The translations under genes and the position numbers were made by a program. From positions 1-64,000 of the forward strand of contig JAHFUZ010000005.1 of the NCBI GenBank assembly GCA_023264815.1: DNA of 64,000 nucleotides, given 5' to 3'. Below are positions 33,196 through 41,255 of this stretch, piece after piece (position 1 is the first letter of the stretch; every line of letters begins with the position of its first letter). Under the pieces are notes generated by a model. The model saw only the letters and a program-made list of their open reading frames with translations. It did no database searches and was not told the DNA's origin. This stretch comes from Arthrobacter sp. (lineage in GTDB: Bacteria; Actinomycetota; Actinomycetes; Actinomycetales; Micrococcaceae).

Positions 33196-33978
33196 TCACG
33201 TGGTCAGGAACTGCTGCCCCAAGGTCCAGAGGTTGGTAGTGGTCCAATAGATCAGGACGCCGATCGGAAAGAGGACGCCGCCCACGCCGAAGATGACCGG
33301 CAGGATGTACAGGAACATCCTCTGCTGGCGCTCGAAGGGTATGGCCGCACCCTCAGCAGGCTGGTTCCGGGCCAGGATCCGCCGCTGCGTGATGAACTGC
33401 GCGGCAATCATGACCAGGATCATCACAACAGTGAGAACGGCCACCGCTGCAGGATCGCCGCTGCTGCCGTGCAGTACGGACGCCGACAGCGGGGCCCCGA
33501 GGATACTGGACTGGTCGAACTGAAGGACCTGCGCGTGGCCCATCGCTCCGATGCCGCGGTCCTGCCTGGCCGCCGCGGGAATGCCGGCAAGGACCTGGAA
33601 GAGCGCGAAGAAGAACGGCACTTGGATGAGCATGGGCAGGCACGCCGAAAACGGGTTGGTCCCGTGTTCCTTGTACAGGGCCATTTGCTCCTGCGCCATG
33701 GCCTGCCGGGACAGCGGATCGGTCTTGCCCCGGTATTTGTCCTGGAGCGCCTTCAGGTCCGGCTGCAGGAGCCGCATCCGGCGCTGGGCGCTGATCTGGC
33801 GCAGGGATACCGGAAGCAAAGCGGCCCGGACCACCAGCACCAGTCCGATGATCGACAGGGCCCAGGTCCAGCCGTCAGTTGGTGGCATGCCCGCGGCGCC
33901 CAGGGCGTCGTGGATCCCCACCATGATGGCGGACACCAGCCATCGGAACGGAACCAGGAGTGTTTCGAAGACGTCCAC
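33196..33978 (-). CDS. YidC/Oxa1-type membrane insertase
   Basis: 260 residues from GTG at 33976-33978, which follows AAGGGGG by about 7 nt. The YidC core is present: transmembrane segment, R-A-A-L-L-P-V-S-L-R-Q with the conserved arginine, a basic helical hairpin (Q-R-R-M-R-L-L-Q-P-D-L-K-A-L-Q-D-K-Y), N-P-F-S-A-C-L-P-M-L-I-Q-V-P, and two C-terminal helices. It inserts and folds membrane proteins. The gene stands alone, away from the rpmH-rnpA-yidC locus expected near the origin, so it is probably a second paralogue. Confidence 0.9.
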   Translation of the reverse strand: MDVFETLLVPFRWLVSAIMVGIHDALGAAGMPPTDGWTWALSIIGLVLVVRAALLPVSLRQISAQRRMRLLQPDLKALQDKYRGKTDPLSRQAMAQEQMALYKEHGTNPFSACLPMLIQVPFFFALFQVLAGIPAAARQDRGIGAMGHAQVLQFDQSSILGAPLSASVLHGSSGDPAAVAVLTVVMILVMIAAQFITQRRILARNQPAEGAAIPFERQQRMFLYILPVIFGVGGVLFPIGVLIYWTTTNLWTLGQQFLTT

Positions 33979-34064
33979 TGCTTTCCCCCTTGCCCGATGC
34001 TGCAAAGCTACGGCGAAAAAGGATGCTTGTCACGGCCTCCTACCCGGGTTGCCTGAAGACAGAA

Positions 34065-34097
34065 AAGCCCCCGGAATCTCAAGGATTCCGGGGGCTT
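34065..34097 (-). terminator. tRNA operon terminator
   Basis: A perfect 14-bp stem (AAGCCCCCGGAATC and its complement), 5-nt loop, followed on the minus strand by TTTTCT. It lies 6 bp past tRNA-Met. Confidence 0.9.
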
Positions 34098-34103
34098 AGC
34101 CTG

Positions 34104-34177
34104 TAGCGGTGGGGAGGCTCGATCTCCCGACCTCACGATTATGAGTCGTGCGCTCTAACCAACTGAGCTACACCGCC
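34104..34177 (-). tRNA. tRNA-Met (CAT anticodon)
   Basis: A 74-nt cloverleaf: acceptor GGCGGTG/CACCGCT, D arm GCTC..GAGC, anticodon stem CACGA/TCGTG with loop CTCATAA (anticodon CAT), T arm GGGAG.ATCGA.CTCCC, discriminator A. The overall sequence fits elongator tRNA-Met of actinobacteria; CAT can also mark lysidine-modified tRNA-Ile, which is less likely. No CCA is encoded. Confidence 0.93.
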
Positions 34178-34238
34178 ACGAATGAGAAAAACCTGCGCCA
34201 AGCCGGTCAAAACCGCCTTGACACAGGCCCTCATCCAG

Positions 34239-34310
34239 AGCCCCCCACCGGAATCGATCCGGTGACCTCGTTCTTACCAAGAACGCGCTCTACCACTGAG
34301 CTAGGGGGGC
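34239..34310 (-). tRNA. tRNA-Thr (GGT anticodon)
   Basis: A 72-nt cloverleaf: acceptor GCCCCCC/GGGGGGC, D arm GCTC..GAGC, anticodon stem CGTTC/GAACG with loop TTGGTAA (anticodon GGT), T arm CACCGG.ATCGATT.CCGGTG. No CCA is encoded. It lies 61 bp upstream of tRNA-Met in the same transcript. Confidence 0.93.
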
Positions 34311-34321
34311 AACGAGTAAAT

Positions 34322-34350
34322 ACTCTACCCGAAGATTTCGCCACCAACAA
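34322..34350 (-). promoter_or_regulatory. tRNA operon promoter
   Basis: On the minus strand TTGTTG (34345-34350), 17-bp spacer, TAGAGT (34322-34327), ending 11 bp before tRNA-Thr. A good vegetative sigma site. Confidence 0.75.
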
Positions 34351-34499
34351 ATCGGCGGCCAAACGCCGCGCCGGGCGTGAAAAGCCCCCTAATTCCGGGC
34401 TCTTACGCACCTTCCGGGAGCCGCACTGGGGCCATCCCTACCCCCGCACGAAGCAAGTGTGACGAAACGTACATGCGCTGCGCCGTCGGGCGTTAAATG

Positions 34500-34531
34500 C
34501 CGCGGGGCCGGCTCGAAAGCCGGCCCCGCGG
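34500..34531 (-). terminator. deaD terminator
   Basis: A perfect stem CCGCGGGGCCGGCT/AGCCGGCCCCGCGG with a 4-nt loop; on the minus strand CATTTAACG follows. It lies 27 bp past the helicase stop. The stretch 34351-34499 shows nothing else. Confidence 0.85.
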
Positions 34532-34558
34532 GGAAAAACGTGTCAGGCTACCTGACGG

Positions 34559-36661
34559 TTACCACTTGCCCTTGCGGTTGAAGTCGCGTCCGCCTTCGGT
34601 GCGGGGCTTGCGGGTGCCGTCGCCGTGGCCGCCGAAGCGGGAATCGCTGGCCTGGCCGCGGCTGCTGTCGCCACCGAAGGAGCGCTCGGAACGCTCGCTG
34701 TAGGAGCGGCCGCCACGGTCAGCGGAGGACCGTTCGCCGTCGTTCTTACGGAAGTCCTTCTTGAACCCGCCGTTGCCCTTGAAGTTTCCGCCGGAGTAAC
34801 CGCCGCGGTCGCCGCCGCGGTTGCCCTGGTAACCGCCGCGGTCGCCGGAGGGCTTGCGGCCATTATCCAGCTCAAGGTGGATCAGCTCGCCGCCGATCCG
34901 GGTGCGGGACAGGGCGCGCAGCTGCTCGGGGCTCAGGTCCGCCGGGAGCTCCACGAGGGAGTGGTCCGAACGGATATCAATGCCGCCGATCTGCGCCGAA
35001 GAGATGCCGCCCTCGTTGGCAATGGCGCCCACGATGGAACCGGGCATAACGCGCTGGCGGCGTCCCACCGCGATCCGGTAGGTGGCGTTGCCCTCGGTGA
35101 GCGCGCGGGTCGGGCCGCGGGAGCCGAAGCCGTCCTTGGAGCGTTCGCGCTTCTGGAACTCGGGAGCTGCGGGCAGTTCCTTGACCAGCAGCGGCTGACC
35201 GCCCTGCGCCATCACGGCAAGGGCTGCGGCGATCTCCGAGGCGGGCACGTTGTGCTCTTCCTCGTAGGAGGCGATGAGGTCGCGGAACGCTGCAACATCC
35301 TCGGACGCGAGGGTCTCGGTGATGCGCTCGGCGAACTTGCCCAGGCGCAGCGTGTTCACGGTCTCGGCCGTGGGCAGGTGCATCTGCTCCACCGGCTGGC
35401 GGGTGGCCTTCTCGATGGAACGCAGCAGGTACTTCTCGCGCGGCGTCATGAAAAGAATGGCGTCACCCGAACGGCCTGCACGGCCGGTGCGGCCAATGCG
35501 GTGGACGTAGGACTCAGTGTCGTGGGGGATGTCGTAGTTGATGACGTGGCTGATGCGCTCCACGTCAAGGCCACGGGCGGCGACGTCGGTGGCCACCAGG
35601 ATGTCGATGCGGCCTTCCTTCAGGGCGTCAACAGTGCGCTCGCGCTGCTGCTGCGGAATGTCGCCGTTGATCGCGGCGGCCTGGAAACCGCGGGACTTCA
35701 GCTTGTCAGCCAGGTCCTCGGTAGCCATCTTGGTGCGCACGAAGGCGATGACGCCGTCGAACTCTTCAACCTCAAGGATGCGGGTCATGGCGTCAAGCTT
35801 GTGCGGGCCCATGACCTGCAGGTACCGCTGGCGGGTGTTGGCGCCGGTGGTGGTCTTGGACTTGACGGAGATCTCGGCCGGGTTGTTCAGGTACTGCTTG
35901 GACATGCGGCGGATCTGGCTCGGCATGGTGGCCGAGAACAGTGCAACCTGGCGGTCGGACGGGGTCTGCTGGAAGATCTGCTCCACGTCTTCGGCGAAGC
36001 CCATGCGCAGCATCTCGTCGGCCTCGTCCAGCACCAGGTACTGGAGTTCGGAGAGGTCCAGGGAACCCTTGGCGATGTGGTCGATCACGCGGCCGGGGGT
36101 ACCGACGACAACCTGGGCACCGCGGCGCAGGCCGGCGAGCTGGGGACCGTAGGCGGAGCCGCCGTAAACGGGGAGGACGGTGAAGTCATCAATGTGCTTG
36201 GCGTAGGAGGTGAAGGCCTCGGCAACCTGGAGCGCCAGCTCGCGGGTGGGAGCCAGGACCAGGGCCTGGGTCTTCCGGGACGGGCCGTTGAGGTCGTGGA
36301 GTTCGGCCAGGCGGGACAGGGCCGGTACTGCGAATGCTGCAGTCTTACCGGTGCCGGTCTGGGCGAGGCCGACGACGTCGCGGCCTTCGAGCAGCAGCGG
36401 GATGGTTGCTGCCTGGATGGGGGACGGCTTTTCGTAGCCGACGTCCTGCAGGGCGGCGAGGACGCGGCCGTCGATGCCGAGGTCAGCGAACTTGACGCCC
36501 TCTTCATCGTTCTCAGCCTTGGCGGGCGCCGCAGCGGCGTCAGGGGCTTCGGCGGCGGGGGTTTCGGTTTCAGCGGCGGGCTCTGCTGCGGGGGCAACGG
36601 CCTCAGTGAACTCGACGGTGGCGGTGACCGCTTCGGTGGTGTCGTTCTGATTTTCGGGCAT
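34559..36661 (-). CDS. deaD: DEAD-box RNA helicase (DeaD/CsdA type)
   Basis: 700 residues. An acidic Ala/Glu/Pro-rich N-terminus (1-55) precedes the helicase core: Q motif P-S-P-I-Q near 79, Walker A A-Q-T-G-T-G-K-T at 100-107, D-E-A-D near 214, S-A-T near 245, H-R-I-G-R-T-G-R near 390. A DbpA-type RNA-binding domain is at about 525-600. The tail (from about 610) is rich in G, R, S and D with R-G-G-Y/D-R-G-G repeats that bind RNA. DeaD unwinds structured RNA in ribosome assembly and cold adaptation. The start is ATG at 36661, behind AGGAAAT. It is preceded by a leader of at least 200 bp. Confidence 0.93.
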   Translation of the reverse strand: MPENQNDTTEAVTATVEFTEAVAPAAEPAAETETPAAEAPDAAAAPAKAENDEEGVKFADLGIDGRVLAALQDVGYEKPSPIQAATIPLLLEGRDVVGLAQTGTGKTAAFAVPALSRLAELHDLNGPSRKTQALVLAPTRELALQVAEAFTSYAKHIDDFTVLPVYGGSAYGPQLAGLRRGAQVVVGTPGRVIDHIAKGSLDLSELQYLVLDEADEMLRMGFAEDVEQIFQQTPSDRQVALFSATMPSQIRRMSKQYLNNPAEISVKSKTTTGANTRQRYLQVMGPHKLDAMTRILEVEEFDGVIAFVRTKMATEDLADKLKSRGFQAAAINGDIPQQQRERTVDALKEGRIDILVATDVAARGLDVERISHVINYDIPHDTESYVHRIGRTGRAGRSGDAILFMTPREKYLLRSIEKATRQPVEQMHLPTAETVNTLRLGKFAERITETLASEDVAAFRDLIASYEEEHNVPASEIAAALAVMAQGGQPLLVKELPAAPEFQKRERSKDGFGSRGPTRALTEGNATYRIAVGRRQRVMPGSIVGAIANEGGISSAQIGGIDIRSDHSLVELPADLSPEQLRALSRTRIGGELIHLELDNGRKPSGDRGGYQGNRGGDRGGYSGGNFKGNGGFKKDFRKNDGERSSADRGGRSYSERSERSFGGDSSRGQASDSRFGGHGDGTRKPRTEGGRDFNRKGKW

Positions 36662-36874
36662 AGGGAAATTTCCTCATCCATAGGGGGCCATGCGGCGCTA
36701 CCCGAGGTGAGCGGAGCCGCTGTACATGTGCCGCGGGTGCCGGGCATACATTGACCGGCCGGTCACGTAGAAGTCCGGCGCTTTCGCAATCCCGTGGCAG
36801 GACTTCCCGCTGCATCTCTTGGCTGCTATCCCAGCAGTCTGTACAGCGTTTTCTTTAGCCGGCTCTCCCTATGA
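36662..36874 (-). other. 5' region of deaD, no gene seen
   Basis: 213 bp without a plausible gene. Several short stems can form on the minus strand (for example CTGCT.GGGA.AGCAG and GCCGGACTTC region). Cold-shock helicase genes often have regulated long leaders; no clear -10 box could be chosen. Confidence 0.3.
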
Positions 36875-36900
36875 AAATGCCCGCATCGCTTGCGCGGGCC
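36875..36900 (-). terminator. terminator of the MOSC gene
   Basis: GCCCGC/GCGGGC stem (36880-36900) with ATTTTC after it on the minus strand. It lies about 180 bp past the MOSC stop and ahead of deaD, so it could also attenuate read-through. A second stem TCCTGCC/GGCAGGA is at 36915-36938. Confidence 0.5.
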
Positions 36901-37078
36901 CCAACACTTACCAGTCCTGCCTCAAAAATTGGGCAGGAATAAGGGATTTCCGGAGTGGGGGATGTTTCAAGTGTAAGGTACGCATCCTCCTTGCAGGAAA
37001 TTGAAAGCACGACGGCGGCGGTGAGCTTGCGCACATGGCTGCGGGCGGCGCCTCCGGGCTGCCGTTCCCCGGCGCAGG

Positions 37079-37735
37079 TTACCGGGCCAGCTGCCGTTCC
37101 AGCCGTTCGAACGTCACCCCGAACTCGGGCTGCTGCAGGCGGATCTCGCCATCGGCGTCGGCGTCCCGCAGTGCCTCCATGGATTCCAGGTCGGGTTCGC
37201 TGAACCACTTTCCCACAGTGATTCCGTGCTTCGGCACAAAGAGCCGGTGGATGTGGTCGCCGGCCTGGATGGACCCGGTCCGGATCACGCGCAGGTATGC
37301 CCCCACGCGTCCGGCCTCGGTGAAGCGCTTGACGAACCGGGGTTCGCCCATTCGCCGCTGGAAGGCGGCACACGGTGTGCGCGGGGACGTGACTTCCACT
37401 TCGACGTCGAGCCCGATCTTCCAGCGTTCGCCGATGACAGCACCGGTGGTGTCGATGCCGGTGACGCGCAGGTTTTCGCCGAAGATACCGGGCGGGAGGT
37501 CGCGCTGGAGCTCGGCTGCCCAGTAGTCCGCATCCGCCTGGGAGTAGGCGTAGAGGGCCTGGTCCTCCCCGCCGTGGTTGATCCGGTCCGCCTGGACATC
37601 TCCGTGCACGCCCAGCCGGTGGATCCGCACGGGGCCCTCCACCGGGCGTTTGTCGATGGCCGTGACGCCAACGGTCCCTTCGTCCGCGAGGAGCTGGTGA
37701 ACGCGGCAGACGGCAAGTACTGATGCGGTTTCCAT
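37079..37735 (-). CDS. MOSC-domain protein (YiiM-like)
   Basis: 218 residues. The MOSC core includes G-D-V-Q-A-D near residue 44, H-G-G-E-D-Q-A-L-Y-A-Y near 56, F-G-E-N-L-R-V-T-G near 84 and the conserved cysteine in R-T-P-C-A-A-F near 117. MOSC domains bind the molybdenum cofactor or sulfur and occur in the C-terminal of MoCo sulfurases; YiiM-type single-domain members reduce N-hydroxylated compounds. The ATG has TACACT 6 nt upstream. Confidence 0.88.
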   Translation of the reverse strand: METASVLAVCRVHQLLADEGTVGVTAIDKRPVEGPVRIHRLGVHGDVQADRINHGGEDQALYAYSQADADYWAAELQRDLPPGIFGENLRVTGIDTTGAVIGERWKIGLDVEVEVTSPRTPCAAFQRRMGEPRFVKRFTEAGRVGAYLRVIRTGSIQAGDHIHRLFVPKHGITVGKWFSEPDLESMEALRDADADGEIRLQQPEFGVTFERLERQLAR

Positions 37736-37741
37736 GGCTCC

Positions 37742-37747
37742 AGTGTA
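37742..37747 (-). promoter_or_regulatory. -10 box of leaderless MOSC gene
   Basis: TACACT on the minus strand lies 6 nt before the ATG at 37733-37735. Confidence 0.55.
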
Positions 37748-37916
37748 AGTTCCCGCAGGTTGGATGGGCCGGTGCTGCGGGGTGGGGACTTCTCCCCCGG
37801 GTTCCGGCAGGCGGCTGCTCGCAGCGGGCCGGGGCAGCGGCTAGGCTGATTTCACGACTGAGCTTCCGGCGCACTGCTGCGCGCGCTTGCAGCACGGACT
37901 ACCGAGGGGGGATGTC

Positions 37917-38480
37917 ATGGACGCGGACAAGGACCAAACAAACGGTCCGGACAAGGACAAAGGCCAGGACGCGCCCAAACCCCCGCCGTGGCAGGTGCCC
38001 AAGCCGGAGCTGCGCCCGGAACTCCTGAACCAGCCCATCCCGAGCGTGGATCCGTTCGCCAAAGACCGCGAGCGCCAAAGCCATGAGGCAGCCACCCGCA
38101 AGAAGCGCTCCCAGCGCCGCACCGTCGTCGTGGGTTTGGGCGTCACTGCCCTGCTGGCCGGCACCATCACCGCCATTGTGGCGAGCAACGAGAATGAGGC
38201 CGACTACGCCCAGGTCTGCTTCAACGATGAAACCGGCGAGCGTGTGGATGATTCCCAGTGCAACAGCTCGGCCGGCCGCAGCGGCGGGTTGTTTGCCTGG
38301 TACTTCTATTCCCGCGGCGCGAGCGTGCCCGCCGTCGGCCAGAACCGCTCCGCCTACCCGAGCTACACCAGCACCATTCCCAGCGGCGCCAAGGCCTCCA
38401 CCGGATACAGCACCAAGGGCGGAACCGTCAGCAGGGGCGGCTTCGGCAGCAGCTCCAAGGGCGGAAGCACGGGGGGTTAG
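37917..38480 (+). CDS. membrane-anchored YgiB-like protein
   Basis: 187 residues from ATG at 37917, which follows GAGGGGG by 6 nt. A charged, proline-rich cytoplasmic part (1-58) leads to a basic stretch K-K-R-S-Q-R-R, one helix (about 60-80), then an external part with two cysteines (A-Q-V-C-F-N ... S-Q-C-N) and W-Y-F-Y-S-R-G-A-S-V-P-A-V-G-Q. The tail is Gly/Ser-rich. The cysteine pair and R-G-x-x-V-P segment resemble DUF1190/YgiB-type proteins, which pair with YgiC ATP-grasp genes as here. The assignment rests mainly on this context. Confidence 0.65.
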   Translation: MDADKDQTNGPDKDKGQDAPKPPPWQVPKPELRPELLNQPIPSVDPFAKDRERQSHEAATRKKRSQRRTVVVGLGVTALLAGTITAIVASNENEADYAQVCFNDETGERVDDSQCNSSAGRSGGLFAWYFYSRGASVPAVGQNRSAYPSYTSTIPSGAKASTGYSTKGGTVSRGGFGSSSKGGSTGG

Positions 38481-38482
38481 GC

Positions 38483-39691
38483 GTGAAGCGGTTGTTATCG
38501 GAGCCCAGGCCCGGCTGGAAGCAGACGATCGAAGAGCAGGGCCTCGTCTTCTCCACCACCACCATGCCCGACGGACAGAAGATCGAATACTGGAACGAGT
38601 CCGCCTACTACGAGTTCACCATGGACGAGGTGGAGTCACTGGAGGTCCAGGCCGAGGACATGCACCGGATGTGCCTGGAGGCGGCGAAGTTCCTGGCCAC
38701 CGGCGCCATGGGGAACATCGGAATCGGCCCGCAGGCCCTGGAGCTTGCCGCGGAATCGCTACAGGCCGGGGACGTGGACATCTACGGGCGCTTCGACTTT
38801 ATCTATGACGGCCAAGGCGGGCCCGCCAAGATGCTGGAATACAACGCGGACACCCCCACAGGCCTGATCGAGGCGGCCGTGGCGCAGTGGTTCTGGCTGC
38901 AGGACGTCTTTCCGGAAAAGGACCAGTGGAACGGCATCCACGAGGCCCTGATCCGGCAGTGGAAGAAGGTGCAGTACCGGACCGGCATGAGCACGCTTCA
39001 CATTGCCCATTCCGAGGCCGAGGAGTCCGGCGAGGACTGGATGACCGCGGCCTACATGCGGGACGTGGCCAGCCAGGCGGGATGGACCACCATCGGCATC
39101 AATATGTCCGATATCGGCTGGGACCCCAACCTCAACCGGTTCGTGGACCTGGACAACTTCATGATCAGCACCATCTTCAAGCTCTACCCGTGGGAGCTGA
39201 TGATGAAGGAGCCGTTCGGCCACCGGCTGCTGGAACGGGCCCACAACCCCCGCTGGGTGGAACCTGCCTGGAAGATGCTGCTCTCCAACAAGGCCTTGCT
39301 GGCCGCGCTGTGGCACCTCTACCCGGACCACCCCAACCTGCTGCCGGCCTACCTCAACGAGCCCGGTCCCCTGCAGGAATGGGTGGCGAAGCCCCTGCAC
39401 GGCCGCGAAGGGGACAACATCCGCATCCACGCGAACGGCATCAGCCTGGAACAGCCCGGCGGCTACGGCCGCGAGGGCTGGTGCTACCAGCAGTACCACC
39501 CGCTGCCCGATTTCGACGGCAACCACCCCGTCCTGGGCCTGTGGGTGGTGGACGGGGAATCCGTGGGCTGCGGCATTCGCGAATCCGACGGCCCCATCAC
39601 GGACTACTTCTGCCGTTTTGTGCCCAATACCATCGACGCGCCGGCGCCGCTTTCGGCCGTGGCCTCCAGTAAAGCAGGTATCGCACTATGA
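38483..39691 (+). CDS. glutathionylspermidine-synthase-like ATP-grasp protein (YgiC type)
   Basis: 402 residues from GTG at 38483, 2 bp after the previous stop and behind GGGGGGT. Family features include W-N-E-S-A-Y-Y near residue 34, Y-G-R-F-D-F near 95, L-E-Y-N-A-D-T-P-T near 113 (ATP/Mg site) and W-Y/C-Q-Q-Y near 335. The relatives ligate amines to carboxylates; the E. coli YgiC and YjfC proteins lack proven glutathionylspermidine activity. This organism makes mycothiol, so the substrate is probably not glutathione. The neighbouring APC permease could supply an amine. Confidence 0.85.
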   Translation: MKRLLSEPRPGWKQTIEEQGLVFSTTTMPDGQKIEYWNESAYYEFTMDEVESLEVQAEDMHRMCLEAAKFLATGAMGNIGIGPQALELAAESLQAGDVDIYGRFDFIYDGQGGPAKMLEYNADTPTGLIEAAVAQWFWLQDVFPEKDQWNGIHEALIRQWKKVQYRTGMSTLHIAHSEAEESGEDWMTAAYMRDVASQAGWTTIGINMSDIGWDPNLNRFVDLDNFMISTIFKLYPWELMMKEPFGHRLLERAHNPRWVEPAWKMLLSNKALLAALWHLYPDHPNLLPAYLNEPGPLQEWVAKPLHGREGDNIRIHANGISLEQPGGYGREGWCYQQYHPLPDFDGNHPVLGLWVVDGESVGCGIRESDGPITDYFCRFVPNTIDAPAPLSAVASSKAGIAL

Positions 39692-39704
39692 ATCCGGTGG
39701 CAGC

Positions 39705-41246
39705 ATGAGCAGAGAGATTACGACGGCGGGCGGCGGCCCCGGCGGCGATTCAGGCGGTGGTGCCGTCCCGGCCAAGGGGCTCCGTGCGGGAATCCTGGAC
39801 CTCGGCGACTCGGTCATGCTGGGCCTGGCGTCCACCGCGCCGGTGTATTCGCTGGCGGCCACGCTGGGCCTGATCGTGGCCGTCAACGGCAACTACACGC
39901 CGCTGATCCTGGTGCTCGGGTTCATCCCTGTCCTGTTCATCGCCTACGCCTTCCGGGAGCTGAACAGCGCCATGCCGGACTGCGGCACCACGTTCACCTG
40001 GTCCCGCCGGGCGTTTGGCCCCTGGGCGGGCTGGCTGGGCGGCTGGGGTGTTGCCCTGGCCGGCATCGTGGTCCTGGCCAACCTGGCGCAGGTGGCCGGG
40101 CAGTACCTGTGGCTGCTGATCGGGGACGGCTCCCTGGCTTCGAACAACGTCGTGGTCACGGCCACGGGGGTGCTGTTCATCGTCTTTATGACCCTGGTGA
40201 ACTACCGGGGCATCCGGCTCGGCGAGCATGTCCAGCGGGTCCTGACCTACGTGCAGTATGTCTCGCTGGGCATCTTCGCTTTGGCGATCATCATCAGGAT
40301 CGCGGGCGGGGTCCCTGGCGGGGCCACCACCATCCAGGCGTTTGATATTGAGTGGTTCAACCCTGCCGGGGCCTTCGCCGACCTCGGCGCGGTGGTGCAC
40401 GGGGCGCTGCTGGCCCTGTTCATCTACTGGGGCTGGGACACTTGCCTCGCGGTGAACGAGGAAACCGAGAACCCCTCCACCACGCCCGGCCGCGGCGCAG
40501 TCATCTCCGCCTTCGTGCTGGTGGCCATCTACGTCTCCGTGGCCCTTCTGGTGATGATGTACGCCACCGTGGGCACCGAGGGCATCGGGCTGGGCAACGA
40601 AGCGAACCAAAGCGACGTGTTCCTGGCCATGAAGGACGTGGTCCTGGGTCCGTGGGGATGGCTGATCATCGTGGCCGTCCTGGCCTCGGTCCTGTCGTCG
40701 ACCCAGACCACCATCCTGCCGACGGCCCGCGGCACGCTGTCCATGGGTGTGCACGGCGCACTGCCGCCGAAGTTCGGCGAGGTCCATGAACGGAACCAGA
40801 CGCCCGGGTTCTCCACCCAGGTGATGGGGGCAGCCGCCGTCGTGTACTACGTGGCCATGAGCTTACTGAGCGAAAACCTGCTCTCCGATTCCATCAGCGC
40901 CATCAGCCTCTTCATCGCGTTCTACTATGCGCTGACCGGTTTCGCATGCTTCTGGTATTTCCGCCGCACCCTCCGCAGCTCCGCCCGCAACCTTTGGTTC
41001 CGCGGCATCCTGCCCCTCCTTGGCGCGCTCATCCTGACTGCGGCGTTCTTCATCTCCGCGGTCCAGATGTGGGATCCGGCCTACGGCGACACCCGGATCT
41101 TCGGCGTGGGCGGGGCCTTCGTCAGCGGAGTGGTCATGCTGGCGCTGGGCGGTGTCCTGGCCGTGGCCTGCCGGTTCCTCCCGTCAACGCGGGACTACTT
41201 CACGGGGAAGCCGGCCTCGCCCGCCACCGGCCCGGCGTCGGCTTAG
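39705..41246 (+). CDS. APC-family amino acid/amine permease
   Basis: 513 residues from ATG at 39705; the upstream extension of the frame overlaps the YgiC-like gene and is rejected. About twelve helices, with the APC motif near the first helix (L-G-D-S-V-M-L-G-L-A-S-T-A-P) and R-A-F-G-P-W-A-G-W-L-G-G-W near residue 106. The family takes up amino acids or polyamines with protons or by exchange. It starts 13 bp after the YgiC-like stop, so it is in the same operon and may import the substrate of that enzyme. Confidence 0.88.
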   Translation: MSREITTAGGGPGGDSGGGAVPAKGLRAGILDLGDSVMLGLASTAPVYSLAATLGLIVAVNGNYTPLILVLGFIPVLFIAYAFRELNSAMPDCGTTFTWSRRAFGPWAGWLGGWGVALAGIVVLANLAQVAGQYLWLLIGDGSLASNNVVVTATGVLFIVFMTLVNYRGIRLGEHVQRVLTYVQYVSLGIFALAIIIRIAGGVPGGATTIQAFDIEWFNPAGAFADLGAVVHGALLALFIYWGWDTCLAVNEETENPSTTPGRGAVISAFVLVAIYVSVALLVMMYATVGTEGIGLGNEANQSDVFLAMKDVVLGPWGWLIIVAVLASVLSSTQTTILPTARGTLSMGVHGALPPKFGEVHERNQTPGFSTQVMGAAAVVYYVAMSLLSENLLSDSISAISLFIAFYYALTGFACFWYFRRTLRSSARNLWFRGILPLLGALILTAAFFISAVQMWDPAYGDTRIFGVGGAFVSGVVMLALGGVLAVACRFLPSTRDYFTGKPASPATGPASA

Positions 41247-41249
41247 GAT
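41244..41249 (+). promoter_or_regulatory. -10 box of acyl-CoA dehydrogenase gene
   Basis: TAGGAT, overlapping the permease stop codon, lies 6 nt before the ATG at 41256. The gene may therefore be transcribed leaderless from inside the operon. Confidence 0.5.
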
Positions 41250-41255
41250 GCTCCC

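Noticed and set aside
34104..34177. tRNA-Ile2 (lysidine-modified CAT) instead of tRNA-Met
   Set aside because: The body of the tRNA matches elongator tRNA-Met of actinobacteria as recalled; modification cannot be read, so Met is kept.
38483..39691. True glutathionylspermidine synthase
   Set aside because: No amidase domain is present, the organism appears to use mycothiol, and YgiC-type proteins have no proven activity.
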